Source: Closterium sp. NIES-65
Taxonomy: Eukaryota > Streptophyta > Zygnematophyceae > Desmidiales > Closteriaceae
DNA: 64,000 nucleotides
Direction: 5' to 3'
NCBI GenBank assembly: GCA_948144175.1
Contig: CANXME010000053.1
Span: 1,488,001 to 1,552,000 of the forward strand
Made by a program: the position numbers and the translations under genes. The notes under the pieces are model-generated. The model saw only the letters and a program-made list of their open reading frames with translations, was not told the DNA's origin and ran no database searches. How positions within the stretch are numbered: the first letter of the stretch is position 1; each line of letters starts with the position of its first letter. Of this stretch, positions 1 through 12,200 are shown piece after piece.

Positions 1-800
1 ACTCCAAGGGATTCGTTCGCCTTGACGCTTCGCAAAAAAACTTGTTAGCTGCACACGCGCCGATCGGACCCCACGCGGTGATAATCAATCAGGCGATCCG
101 AAGGGGAGCCGGAGAGTGAGTTGAGCGGCAGGAACGAGCGGTGCTTTCATGAGATGCAGATACAGATTGAAGCACCAAACTCTCAGAGCTTCAGGGCCGT
201 TAGAGAGATTCAGATCGTGCTAGACGGATCTTCGCTAATGCTCGCGCTCAGGCGGCGCTGTCTTGAGCGAAATCGTTGCGCCTGCGATCCGGAGGGTGTC
301 CTTTTGCCCTGCATGACGGCGCTGCCGTGCCGCGCACTCCGCGCACCCCGCGCACCCCGCGCACTCTGTCCTGCATGCTGTTCTGACTCACGTCCCCGCG
401 CGAATCTCATCCCGCCTGACACAGACATGTCAGCGCGCGCGTCCTGCGCTGCGACGCGACACCTCGCGATTCGGCGAAAAGGGCGCAATATGGGCTTGAA
501 AGGACGAAACGACACGTCATGCATGTCAGGGTCAGAGAGTCAATTGGTCGAACTGTGATGCTAGCATCTTGCATGTGATGGTTGAAGTGAGAAACTGGTG
601 GAGCTGCACATCAAGTTCAGCTTTCCCATCCATGATCCATGGAAAATTATGGTCGAGCGGTGGGTGACAAGGGAGGCTGGGATGTTTGGGTGCACTACCG
701 AACGATACGGCTGGTGTAAAACGTCGAATTGGGATATAAGTTTCCACGTTTACTACACGCACAAATCCCGCCACGCAATTTGTATTCTGTGAAAACACTC
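1..800. other. Left flank, no gene recognised
   Basis: Open frames here (for example 121-558 plus and 532-903 minus) have no recognisable motif. They are biased in composition around a short run of GCGCACCCC-like repeats near 336-363. No splice-supported exon or RNA gene was seen. It probably represents DNA outside the TIR-bounded element that begins at 801. Confidence 0.5.
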
Positions 801-828
801 TACACCCTGTTCTAGATAATTTAACACC
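801..828 (+). repeat. Left terminal inverted repeat
   Basis: It pairs with 15061-15088, with 26 of 28 positions identical. The mismatches are at repeat positions 14 and 23. Confidence 0.7.
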
Positions 829-926
829 CCTTAATTTCACACCCGACTCGGGATCACCAGCAGGGGCTTTGGGCTGCCGAGCTGGCGAACCGTGAAGGAT
901 CATTGAGCTGACAACTGTAGAAATGA

Positions 927-958
927 CCGCTATTTATACTGTCCGCTATTTATACTGT
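927..958 (+). repeat. 16-bp direct duplication at the satellite edge
   Basis: CCGCTATTTATACTGT occurs twice back to back (927-942 and 943-958), directly before the first hexamers. The TATTTATA core looks TATA-like, but no transcription unit can be supported. Confidence 0.8.
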
Positions 959-3326
959 CCACATCCACGTCCACGTCCACGACCACGTCCAGGACCACGT
1001 CCACGACCACGTCCACGTCCACGTCCACGTCCACCACCACGTCCACGCCCACGTCCACGTCCACGTCCACGTCCACGACCACGTCCACGTCCACTTCCAC
1101 GACCACGTCCACGTCCACGACCGCGTCCACGTCCACGTCCACGTCCAAGTCCACGTCCACGTCCACGTCCACGTCCACGACCACAACCACGTCCACGTCC
1201 ACGTCCAAGTCCCCGTCCACATCCACGTCCACGACCACGTCCAGGTCCACGACCACGTCCACGTCCACATCCACGTCCACCACCACGTCCAGGACCACGT
1301 CCACGTCCACGTCCACGACCACGTCCACGTCCACGTCCACGTCCAAGTCCACGTCCACGACCACGTCCACATCCACGTCCAAGTCCACGTCCACATCCAA
1401 GTCCACGTCCACGTCCACGTCCACGACCACGTCCAGGTCCACGTCCAGGTCCACGTCCAGGTCCACGTCCACGTCCAGGTCCAGGTCCAGGTCCAGATCC
1501 ACGTCCACGTCCACGTCCACGACCACGACCACGTCCACGTCCACGTCCACGTCTACGACCACGTCCACGTCCAAGTCCACGTCCACGTCCACGTCTACGA
1601 CCACGTCCACGTCCACGTCCACGACCACGTCCAGATCCACGTCCACGTCCACGTCCAGATCCACGTCCACGTCCACGTCCACGTCCACGTCCACGTCCAC
1701 GACCACGTCCACCTCCACGACCACGTCCACGACCACGTCCACGTCCACGTCCACGACCACGACCACGTCCACGTCCACGTCCACGTCCACGACCAAGTCC
1801 ACGTCCACGTCCACGTCAACGACCACGTCCACGTCCACGTCCACGACCACGTCCACGTCCACGTCCACGACCAAGTCCACGTCCACGTCCACGTCCACGT
1901 CCACGTCCACGACCAAGTCCACGTCCACGACCACGTCCACGACCACGTCCACGTCCACGTCCACGACCACGTCCACGACCACGTCCACGTCCACGTCCAC
2001 GTCCACGACCACGTCCACCTCCACGACCACGTCCACGACCACCTCCACGTCCACGTCCACGACCACGACCACGTCCACGTCCACGTCCACGTCCACGACC
2101 AAGTCCACGTCCACGTCCACGTCAACGACCACGTCCACGTCCACGTCCACGTCCACGACCACGTCCACGTCCACGTCCACGTCCACGACCAAGTCCACGT
2201 CCACGTCCACGTCCACGTCCACGTCCACGACCAAGTCCACGTCCACGACCACGTCCACGACCACGTCCACGTCCACGTCCACGACCACGTCCACGACCAC
2301 GTCCACGTCCACGTCCACGTCCAAGTCCACGTCCACGTCCACGTCCACGACCACGTCCAGGTCCACGTCCAGGTCCACGTCCACGTCCACGTCCACGTCG
2401 AGGTCCACGTCCACGTCCACGTCCTCCACGTCCACGTCCTCCACCTCTACGTCCACGTCCACGACCACGTCCACGTCCACGTCCACGTCCATGTCCACGA
2501 CCTCGTCCATGTCCACGTCCACGTCCACGTCCACGACCACGTCCACGTCCACGTCAACGACCACGACCACGTCCACGTCCACGTCCACCTCCACGTCCTC
2601 GTCCACGTCCACGACCACGTCCACGACCACGTCCACGTCCACGTCCACGACCACGTCCACGTCGACGTCCACGTCCACGTCCACGTCGACGTCCACGTCC
2701 ACGTCCACGTCCAGGTCCACGTATACGTCCACGTCCACGTCCATGACCACGTCCACGACCACGTCCACGACCACGTCCACGTCCACGTCCACGTCCACGA
2801 CCACGTCCAGGATCACGTCCACGTCCACGTCCACGACCACGTCCACGACCACGTCCACGACCACGTCCACGTCCACGTCCACGTCCACGACCACGTCCAC
2901 GTCCACGTCCACGTCCACGACCACGTCCACGTCCACGTCCACGTCCAGGTCCACGTCCACGTCCACGACCACGTCCAGGTCAACGTCCACGTCCACGTCC
3001 ACGTCCACGTCCAGGTCCACGTCCACGTCCACGTCCACGTCCACGTCCTCCACGTCCACGTCCACGTCCTCCACGTCTACGTCCACGACCACGTCCACGT
3101 CCACGTCCACGTCCATGTCCACGACCGCGTCCATGTCCACGTCCACGTCCACGTCCACGACCACGTCTTTGCCACGTCCACGTCCACGTCCACGACCACG
3201 TCCACGTCCACGACCAAGTCCACGTCCACGTCCACGTCCACAACCACGTCCAGGTCCACGTCCAGGTCCACACCCACGTCCACGTCTACGTCCAGGTCCA
3301 CGTCCACATCCACGTCCACGTCCACG
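955..3326 (+). repeat. CCACGT hexamer satellite, left arm
   Basis: About 2.4 kb, roughly 395 copies, of (CCACGT)n read on the plus strand. The commonest variant changes ACGTCC to ACGACC. Others give AAGTCC, AGGTCC and ATGTCC. No stop codon exists in any frame of the perfect repeat, so the plus strand reads as Pro-Arg, His-Val or Thr-Ser dipeptides and the minus strand as Gly-Arg, Asp-Val or Thr-Trp. The long open frames are therefore a property of the repeat and not evidence of genes. Confidence 0.97.
1690..2310 (+). repeat. 306-bp higher-order repeat in the left arm
   Basis: Rare variants recur at a fixed distance. GTCAAC is at 1815 and 2121, and the CCACCTCC variant is at about 1711 and 2017, both 306 bp (51 hexamers) apart. 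A third marker, GACCAAGTCC followed by the same pattern, is offset by about 318 bp (53 hexamers), so copies also gain or lose whole hexamers. Confidence 0.8.
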
Positions 3327-4139
3327 TCGTAGACCTGGACGTGGACCTGGACGTGGTCGTGGACGTGGACGTGGACGTGGACGTGGACGTGGACTGGACG
3401 TGGTTGTGGACGTGGACGTGGACGTGGACGTGGACGTGGTCGTGGACGTGGACGTGGTCGTGGACGTGGACGTGGACGTGGACGTGGACGTGGACGTGGT
3501 CGTGGACGTGGACGTGGAGGTGGACGTGGACGTGGACGTGGACGTGGACGTGGACGTGGTCCTGGACGTGGTCGTGGACGTGGTCGTGGACGTGGACGTG
3601 GACGTGGTCGTGGACGTGGACTTGGACGTGGACGTGGACGTGGACGTGGACGTGGACGTGGACGTGGACCTGGACGTGGACGTGGACGTGGTCGTGGACG
3701 TGGACGTGGACTTGGACGTGGACGTGGACGTGGACGTGGTCGTGGATATGGACGTGGTCGTGGACGTGGACTTGGACGTGGACGTGGACGTGGGACGTGG
3801 ACATGGTCGTGGACGTGGACGTGGACGTGGACGTGGTCGTGGACGTGGACGTGGACGTGGTCGTGGACGTGGACGTGGACGTGGACGTGGACGTGGACGT
3901 GGACGTGGACTTGGACGTGGACGTGGACGTGGACGTGGTCGTGGACGTGGACGTGGACGTGGACGTGGACGTGATCGTGGACGTGGACGTGGTCGTGGAC
4001 GTGGACGTGGACGTGGTGGTGGACGTGGACGTGGACGTGGACGTGGACGTGGACGTGGTCGTGGACGTGGACGTGGACGTGGACGTGGACGTGGTCGTGG
4101 ACGTGGACGTGGACGTGGACTTGGACGTGGACCTGGACG

Positions 4140-7100
4140 TGGACTGGACGTGGTCGTGGACGTGGACGTGGACTGGACGTGATCGTGGACGTGGACGTGG
4201 ACGTGGACTTGGTCGTGGACGTGGACGTGGACGTGGACCTGGACCTGGACGTGGACGTGGACGTGGACGTGGACGTGGTCGTGGACGTGGACGTGGACGT
4301 GGACGTGGTCGTGGACGTGGACGTGGACGTGGTCGTGGACGTGGACATGGACGTGGTCGTGGACATGGACGTGGACGTGGACGTGGACATGGTCGTGGAC
4401 GTAGACGTGGAGGACGTGGACATGGACGTGGAGGACGTGGACGTGGAGGACGTGGACGTGGACGTGGACGTGGACGTGGACCTGGACGTAGACGTGTACG
4501 TGGACGTGGACGTAGACGTGGACGTGGTCGTGGACGTGGACGTGGACGTGGACCTGGACGTGGACTAGACGTGGTCGTGGACGTGGACGTGGACGTGGAG
4601 GTGGACGTGGACGTGGACGTGGACGTGGACGTGATCCTGGACGTGGTCGTGGACGTGGACGTGAACGTGGTCGTCCACGACGTGGACGTGGACGTGGCCC
4701 TGGACGTGGACGTGGACGTGGACGTGGACGTGGACGTGGAGGTGGACGTGGACGTGGACGAGGACGTGGACGGCGACGTGGTCCTGGACGTGGTCGTGGA
4801 CGAGGACGTGGACGTGGACGTGGAGGACGTGGACGTGGACGTGGACGTGGAGGTAAAGGTGGACGTGGACGTGGTCGTGGACGTGGACGTGGTCGTGGAC
4901 GTGGTCGTGGACGTGGACGTGGACGTGGACGTGGTCGTGGACGTGGTCGTCGACGTGGTCGTCCACGACGTGGACCTGGACGTGGTCGTGGACGTGGACG
5001 TGGACGTGGACCTGGACGTGGTCGTGGACGTGGTCGTCCACGACGTGGACGTGGACGTGGACGTGGAGGACTTGGACGTGGACGTGGACGTGGACGTGGA
5101 CGTCGAGGTGGACGTGTACGTGGACGTGGACGTGGTTCTGGATGTGGTCGTGGACGTGGACGTGGTCCTGGATGTGGTCGTGGACGTGGACGTGGTCGTC
5201 CACGACGTGGACGTGGACGTGGACGTGGACGTGGACGTGGACCTGGACGTGGAAGTGGACGTGGTCGTGGACTTGGACGTGGACGTGGATGTCGACGTGG
5301 ACGTGGTCGTGGACGTGGACGTGGACGTGGACGTGTACGTGGACGTGGACGTGGTCGTGGACGTGGATATGGATGTGGACGTGGAAGTGGACGTGGTCCT
5401 GGACGTGGACGTGGACGTGGACGTGGACGTGGTCGTGGACGTGGACGTGGACGTGGACGTGGACTTGGACGTGGACGTGGAGGACCTGGACGTGGACGTG
5501 GACGTGGAGGACGTGGACGTGGACGTGGTCGTGGACGTGGAGGTGGACGTGGACGTGGACGTGGACGTGGAGGTGGACGTGGACGTGGACGTGGTCGTGG
5601 ACGTGGACGTGGACTTGGACGTGGGGGACGTGGACGTGGACGTGGAGGACGTGGACGTGGAGGTGGACGTGGTCGTGGACGTGGACGTGGATGTGGACGT
5701 GGGGGACGTGGACGTGGACGTGGCGGACGTAGACGTGGAGGTGGACGTGGACGTGGACGTGGACGTGGAGGTGGACGTGGACGTGGACGTGAACGTGGAC
5801 GTGGACGTGGTCGTGGACGTGGACGTGAACGTGGACGTCCACGACGTGGACGTGGACGTGGACGTGGCCCTCGACGTGGACGTGGACGTGGACGTGGACT
5901 TGGACGTGGACGTGGACGTGGACCTGGACGTGGAGGTGGACGTGGTCGTGGACGTGGACGTGGACGTGGACGTGGTCGTGGACGTGGACGTGGTCCTGGA
6001 CGTGGACCTGGACGTGGTCGTGGACGTGGTTGTGGACGTGGACGTGGTTGTGGACGTGGACGTGGACGTGGACGTGGTGGTGGACGTGGACGTGGACGTG
6101 GACGTGGACGTGGTCGTGGACGTGGACGTGGACGTGGACGTGGTCGTGGACGTGGACGTGGACGTGGACTTGGACGTGGACCTGGACGTGGACTGGACGT
6201 GGTCGTGGACGTGGACGTGGACTGGACGTGGTCGTGGACGTGGACGTGGACTTGGACGTGGACGTGGACGTGGACGTGGACTTGGTCGTGGACGTGGACG
6301 TGGACTTGGTCGTGGACGTGGACGTGGACCTGGACGTAGACGTGGTCGTGGACCTGGACGTGGACGTGGACGTGGACGTGGACATGGTCGTGGACGTTGA
6401 CGTGGAGGACGTGGACGTTGACGTGGAGGACGTGGACGTGGACGTGGACGTGGACGTGGACCTGGACGTAGACGTGGACGTGGACGTGGACCTGGACGTG
6501 GTCGTGGACGTGGACGTGGACGTGGACGTGGACCTGGACGTGGACTGGACGTGGTCGTGGACGTGGAGGTGGACGTGGACGTGGACGTGGAGGTGGACGT
6601 GGACGTGGACGTGAACGTGGACGTGGACGTGATCCTGGACGTGGTCGTGGACGTGGACGTGAACGTGGTCGTCCACGACGTGGACGTGGACGTGGACGTG
6701 GCCCTGGACGTGGACGTGGACGTGGACGTGGACGTGGAGGTGGACGTGGACGTGGACGAGGACGTGGACGGCGACGTGGTCCTGGACGTGGTCGTGGACG
6801 AGGACGTGGACGTGGACGTGGAGGACGTGGACGTGGACGTGGACGTGGAGGTAAAGGTGGACGTGGACGTGGTCGTGGACGTGGACGTGGTCGTGGACGT
6901 GGTCGTGGACGTGGACGTGGACGTGGACGTGGACGTGGTCGTGGACGTGGTCGTCGACGTGGTCGTCCACGACGTGGACCTGGACGTGGTCGTGGACGTG
7001 GACCATGACGTGGACGTGGACGTGGACGTGGAGGACTTGGCCGTGGACGTGGACGTGGACGTCGAGGTGGACGTGTACGTGGACGTGGACGTGGTTCTGG

Positions 7101-8090
7101 ATGTGGTCGTGGACGTGGACGTGGTCCTGGATGTGGTCGTGGACGTGGACGTGGTCGTCCACGACGTGGACGTGGACGTGGACGTGGACGTGGACCTGGA
7201 CGTGGAAGTGGACGTGGTCGTGGACTTGGACGTGGACGTGGATGTCGACGTGGACGTGGTCGTGGACGTGGACGTGGACGTGTACGTGGACGTGGACGTG
7301 GTCGTGGACGTGGATATGGATGTGGACGTGGAAGTGGACGTGGTCCTGGACGTGGACGTGGACGTGGACGTGGTCGTGGACGTGGACGTGGACTTGGACG
7401 TGGACGTGGAGGACCTGGACGTGGACGTAGACGTGGAGTACGTGGACGTGGACGTGGTCGTGGACGTGGAGGTGGACGTGGACGTGGACGTGGACGTGGA
7501 GGTGGACGTGGACGTGGTCGTGGACGTGGACGTGGACTTGGACGTGGACGTGGACGTGGTCGTGGACGTGGACGTGGACGTGGACGTGGGGGACGTGGAC
7601 GTGGACGTGGAGGACGTGGACGTGGAGGTGGACGTGGTCGTGGACGTGGACGTGGATGTGGACGTGGGGGACGTGGACGTGGAGGTGGACGTGGACGTGG
7701 ACGTGGACATGGAGGTGGACGTGGACGTGGACGTGAACGTGGACGTGGACGTGGCGGACGTGGACGTGGAGGTGGACGTGGACGTGGACGTGGACGTGGA
7801 GGTGGACGTGGACGTGAACGTGGACGTGGACGTGGTCCTGGACGTGGTCGTGGACGTGGACGTGAACGTGGACGTCCACGACGTGGACGTGGACGTGGAC
7901 GTGGCCCTCGACGTGGACGTGGACGTGGACTTGGACGTGGACGTGGACGTGGACCTGGACGTGGAGGTGGACGTGGTCGTGGACGTGGACGTGGACGTGG
8001 ACGTGGTCGTGGACGTGGACGTGGTCCTGGACGTGGACCTGGACGTGGTCGTGGACGTGGTCGTCGACGTAGTCATCCACGACATGGACG
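4140..8090 (+). repeat. About 2.0-kb higher-order tandem repeat
   Basis: Rare markers recur in the same order. AGGTAAAGGT is at 4851 and 6849 (1998 bp apart), GGTTCTGGATG is at 5134 and 7093 (1959 bp), and GGACTGG is at 4141 and 6190 (2049 bp). The spacing varies, so the two copies differ by internal gains and losses. A further segment with AGTCATCCACGACATGG is repeated at about 8071 and 8674 (603 bp). Confidence 0.8.
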
Positions 8091-9147
8091 TGGACGTGGA
8101 CGTGGAGGACTTGGACGTGGACGTGGACGTGGACGTGGACGTCGAGGTGGACGTGTACATGGACGTGGACGTGGTCCTGGACGTGGTCGTGGACGTGGAC
8201 GTGGTCGTCCACGTCGTGGACGTGGACGTGGACGTGGTGATGGACGTGGACGTGGACGTTGTCGTGGACGTGGACGTGGACGTGGACGTGGACGTGGACG
8301 TGGAGGACCTGGACGTGGACGTGGACGTGGAGGACGTGGACGTGGACGTGTACGTGGTCGTGGACGTGGACGTGGACGTGGAGGTGGACGTGGACGTGGA
8401 CGTGGTCGTGGACGTGGACGTGGACGTGGACTTGGACGTGGACGTGGACGTCGACGTGTACGTGGTCGTGGACGTGGACGTGGAGGACGTGCACGTGGAC
8501 GTGATGGACGTGGATGTGGACGTGGACGTGGACGTGGTCGTGGACATGGACGTGGACGTGGACGTGGACGTGGACGTGGACGTGGTCGTGGACGTGGACG
8601 TGGACGTGGTCGTGGACGTGGACGTGGTCCTGGACGTGGACCTGGACATGGTCGTCGACGTGGTCGTCGACGTAGTCATCCACGACATGGACGTAGACGT
8701 GGACGTGGACGTGGACGTGAACGTGGACGTGGTCGTGGTCGTGGACGTGGACGTGGTCGTGGACGTGGACGTGAACGTGGAGGACGTAGACGTGGACGTG
8801 GAGGACGTGGACGTGGACGTGGATGTGGAGTTGGACGTGGACGTGGAGAACCTGGACGTGGACGTGGACGTGGACGTGGACGTGGACGTGGACGTCGAGG
8901 TGGACGTGTACGTGGACGTGGACGTGGTCTTGGACGTGGTCTTGGACGTGGACGTGGTCGTCCATGTCGTGGACGTGGACGTGGACGTGGTCATGGACGT
9001 GGACCTGGACGTGGTCGTGGACGTGGACGTGGACGTGGTCGTGGACGTGGACGTGGAGGACCTGGACGTGGACGTGGACGTGGAGGACGTGGACGTGGAC
9101 GTGGAGGACCTGGACGTGGACGTGGACGTGGATGTGGACGTGGACGT

Positions 9148-9480
9148 GGACATGGTCGTGGACGTGGACGTGGACGTGGACGTGGACGTGGTCGTGGACG
9201 TGGACGTGGACGTGGAGGACGTGGACGTGGACGTGGAGGACGTGGACGTGGACGTGGATGTGGACTTGGACGTGGACGTGGAGGACCTGGACGTGGACGT
9301 GGACGTGGACGTGGACGTGGACGTGGACGTGGACGTGGACATGGTCGTGGACGTGGACGTGGACGTGGACGTGGTCGTGGACGTGGACGTGGACGTGGAG
9401 GACGTGGACGTGGACGTGGAGGACGTGGACGTGGACGTGGATGTGGACTTGGACGTGGACGTGGAGAACCTGGACGTGGA
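9148..9480 (+). repeat. 183-189-bp higher-order repeat
   Basis: GGATGTGGACTTGG occurs at 9256 and 9439 (183 bp apart), and CATGGTCG at 9151 and 9340 (189 bp). The difference is one hexamer. Confidence 0.7.
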
Positions 9481-12039
9481 CGTGGACGTGGACGTGGAGG
9501 ACGTGGATGTGAACGTGGAGGACGTGGACGTGGACGTGGACGTGGTCGTGGACGTGGACGTGGACGTGGACGTGGACGTGGAGGACGAGGACGTGGACGT
9601 GGAGGACGTGGACGTCGAGGACGTAGACGTGGACGAGGACGTGGACGTGGACGTGGACGTGGACGTGGACGTGGTCGTGGACGTGGACGTGGACGTGGAG
9701 GACGTGGACGTGGACGTGGAGGACGTGGACGTGAACGTGTACGTGGTCGTGGACGTGGACGTGGACGTGGACGTGGACGTGGACGTGGACGTGAAGGACT
9801 TGGACGTGGACGTGGACGTGGTCCTGGACGTGGTCGTGGACGTGGACGTGGACGTGGTCGTCCACGACGTGGACGTGGACGTGGTCCCGGACGTGGTCGT
9901 GGACGTGGACGTGGACGTGGTCGTCCACGACGTGGACGTGGACGTGGACGTGGACGTGGTCGTGAACGTGGAGGACGTGGACGTGGACGTGGTCGTGGAC
10001 GTGGATGTGGACGTGAACGTGGACGTGGACGTAGAGGGCGTGGACGTGGACGTGGACGTGGAGGACGTGGACGTGGACGTGGACGTGGTCGTGGACGTGG
10101 ATGTGGATGTGGACGTGGACGTGGACGTGGAGGACGTGGCATGGACGTGGACGTGGACGTGGACGTGGACGTGGACGTGGTCGTGGACCTGGTCGTGGAC
10201 GTGGACGTGGACGTGGACGTGGACGTGGTCGTGAACGTGGACGTGGACGTGGACGTGGATGTGGACGTGGACCTGGTCGTGGACGTGGACGTGGTCGTGA
10301 ACGTGGACGTGGACGTGGATGTGGACGTGGACATGGTCGTGGACGTGGACGTGGACGTGGAAGTGGACTTGGACGTGGAGGACGTGGACGTTGACGTGGA
10401 GGACGTGGACCTGGACGTGGATGTGGACGTGGACTTGGACGTGGACGTGGAGGACCTGGACGTGGACGTGGACGTGGACGTGGAGGACGTGGACGTGGAC
10501 GTGAACGTGGTCGTGGACGTGGATGTGGACGTGAACGTGGACGTGGACGTAGAGGACGTGGACGTGGACGTGGACGTGGAGGACGTGGACGTGGACGTGG
10601 ACGTGGTCGTGGACGTGGATGTGGATGTGGACGTGGACGTGGACGTGGACGTGGAGGACGTGACGTGGACGTGGAGGACGTGGACGTGGACGTGGACGTG
10701 GACCTGGACGTGGACGTGGACTTGGACCTGGTCGTGAACGTGGACGTGGACGTGGACGTGGTCATGGACGTGGACGTGGACGTGGTCGTGGACGTGGACG
10801 TGGACGTGGTCGTGGACGTGGACGTGGACGTGGACGTGGAGGACGTGGACGTGGACGTGGAGGACGTGGACGTGGACGTGCACGTGGACGTGGAGGACGT
10901 GGACGTGGACGTGCACGTGGACGTGGACGTGGACTTGGACGTGGACGTGGACGTGGACGTGGAGGACGTGGACGTGGACGTGGACGTGGACGTGGACGTG
11001 GACTTGGACGTGGACGTGGAGGACGACCTGGACGTGGACGTGGACGACCTGGACGTGGACGTGGACGTGGACGTGGAGGACGTGGACGTGGACGTGGAGG
11101 ACGACGTAAATGTGGACGTGGACGACCTGGACGTGGACGTGGACGTGGACGTGGAGGACGTGGACGTGGACGTGGAGGACGTGGACGTGGACGTGGAGGA
11201 CGTGGACGTGGACATGGATGTGGACGTGGACGTGGACGTGGACGTGGAGGACGTGGACGTGGACGTGGAGGACGTGGACGTGGACGTGGATGTGGTCGTG
11301 GACGTGGACGTGGACATGGACGTGGACGTGATCGTTGACGTGGACGTGGACGTGGACGTGGACGTGGACGTGGACGTGGAGGACGTGGACGTGGACGTGT
11401 ACGTCGTCGTGGACGTGGACGTGGACGTGGACGTGGAGGACTTGGACGTGGACGTGGACGTGGTCCTGGACGTGGTCGTGGACGTGGACGTGGACGTGGT
11501 CGTCCACGACGTGGACGTGGACGTGGACATGGACGTGGACGTGGACCTGGACGTAGACGTGGACGTGGACGTGGTCGTGAACGTGGACGTGGTGGTGAAT
11601 GTGGACGTGGACGTGGATGTGGACGTGGACATGGTCGTGGACGTGGACGTGGACGTTGAAGTGGACTTGGACGTCGAGGACGTGGACGTGGAGGACGTGG
11701 AGGACGTGGACGTGGACGTGGATGTGGACGTGGACGTGGACTTGGACGTGGACGTGGAGGACCTGGACGTGGACGTGGACGTGGACGTGGACGAGGACGT
11801 GGACGTGAACGTGGACGTGGACGTAGAGGACGTGGACGTGGACGTGGAGGACGAGGATGTTGACGTGGACGTGGACGTGGACATGGTCGTGGATGTGGAT
11901 GTGGACGTGGACGTGGACGTGTACGTGGTCGTGGACAAGGACGTGGACGTGGACCTGGACGTGGACGTGGACGTGGACGTGGTCGTGAACGTGGACGTAG
12001 ACGTGGACATGGACGTGGACGTGGACGTGGACGTGGACG

Positions 12040-12200
12040 TGGACGTGGAGGACGTGGATGTGGACGTGGAGGACGTGGACGTGGACGTGCACGTGGACGT
12101 GCACGTGGACGTGGACGTGGACGTGGACGTGGAGGACGTGGATGTGGACGTGGAGGACGTGGACGTGGACGTGCACGTGGACGTGCACGTGGACGTGGAC
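12040..12200 (+). repeat. 84-bp higher-order repeat
   Basis: GGATG recurs at 12056 and 12140, and the GTGCACG pair at 12089 and 12173. Both are exactly 84 bp (14 hexamers) apart. Confidence 0.75.
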
